6,070 nucleotides of DNA, taken from the NCBI GenBank assembly GCA_030623035.1, contig JAUXFK010000175.1, forward strand, positions 1 to 6,070, written 5' to 3'. Positions 5,888 to 6,070 of this stretch are shown in pieces. The translations under genes and the position numbers were made by a program. This stretch comes from Deltaproteobacteria bacterium (lineage in GTDB: Bacteria > Desulfobacterota > UBA8473). The stretch's first letter is position 1. Each line of letters opens with the position of its first letter. The notes below the pieces were generated by a model. The model had not been told where the DNA came from, made no database searches, and saw nothing but the letters and a program-made list of their open reading frames with translations.

Positions 5888-6070
5888 CTATTTATGGTAG
5901 GTTACAGATTTGACAGTTAGAAAGGGTATAGATTTTCCTGGAATTGGCCATTGATCTTTTTCTTTTATTTTATTAAATCCTTTAATTTCAATTGGTTAGT
6001 ATTCAGAGATATCTTTATAATCATTAAAGATATTGTTTTTGAACACCTTCCAGCGATTGAAGAATATCCA
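5888..6070 (-). pseudogene. C-terminal end of an unidentified - strand gene with an in-frame TAA, cut by the window edge
   Basis: Reading the - strand from 6070 gives 24 protein-like residues (WIFFNRWKVFKNN, then DYKDISEY), a TAA at 5998-5996, and in the same frame 35 more residues (PIEIKGFNKIKEKDQWPIPG to VKSVTYHK) ending at TAG 5890-5888. The composition on both sides looks coding, and a single base change from a Tyr codon would explain the TAA. I do not recognise the family with confidence; the short basic and aromatic tail recalls the ends of enzymes in sugar-modifying clusters. Either a nonsense mutation shortened the protein by 36 codons, or the true gene ends at 5996 and the rest is decaying 3' sequence. 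It lies just upstream of the glycosyltransferase on the same strand. Confidence 0.4.

Noticed and set aside
1..6070. CRISPR array, tRNA, rRNA, riboswitch, or defence system
   Set aside because: No regularly spaced direct repeats, cloverleaf-like segments or conserved RNA cores were seen by eye, and none of the genes belongs to a defence family I recognise. The only strong repeat is the palindrome at 15-94.

Overview
The window looks like accessory chromosome of an anaerobic bacterium, most likely a Desulfobacterota (former deltaproteobacterial) lineage. This is inferred from the palindromic repeat at the left end (its core resembles dispersed repeats common in those genomes), the moderate-to-low GC judged by eye, the acyl-CoA mutase and CoA-transferase gene set, and a free-standing bacterial AP2 domain. 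No rRNA, tRNA, CRISPR array or intact transposase is visible.

Left part (1-1705, + strand): a nested palindromic repeat (15-94), then a Rho-independent terminator (221-243) that closes off whatever lies upstream. Next comes a tightly spaced gene pair: a HAD-superfamily phosphatase of the pyrimidine 5'-nucleotidase type (270-905) and an S-adenosylmethionine hydrolase of the DUF62 family (914-1705).

Centre (1752-4147, + strand): the remains of an acyl-CoA catabolic operon. An intact family III (CaiB/BaiF) CoA-transferase (1752-2963) is followed by the N-terminal half of a methylmalonyl-CoA-mutase-like gene, broken by two frameshifts (3001-3895). That relic runs directly into the C-terminal end of an acetyl-CoA hydrolase/4-hydroxybutyrate-type CoA-transferase (3889-4147), which has itself lost an internal segment. 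A deletion seems to have fused the two genes and removed everything between them, probably including the rest of the mutase. The intact operon would have activated an acid to its CoA ester, rearranged its carbon skeleton with coenzyme B12, and exchanged CoA.

Right part: a 77-residue single AP2-domain protein with a good ribosome binding site (4175-4408, +) sits just after the wreckage. It is followed by about 260 bases with a weak terminator hairpin and possible coding scraps. A family 4 glycosyltransferase (4667-5824) lies on the - strand, converging on the AP2 gene. Upstream of it, running off the right edge, is the tail of another - strand reading frame that carries an in-frame TAA. This end probably belongs to a surface polysaccharide cluster.

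The most unusual items are the stand-alone AP2 gene, the fused mutase/CoA-transferase relic with its altered substrate-pocket residues, and the left-hand repeat, whose two halves differ almost only by compensatory base-pair changes. No complete new multi-gene system is evident.
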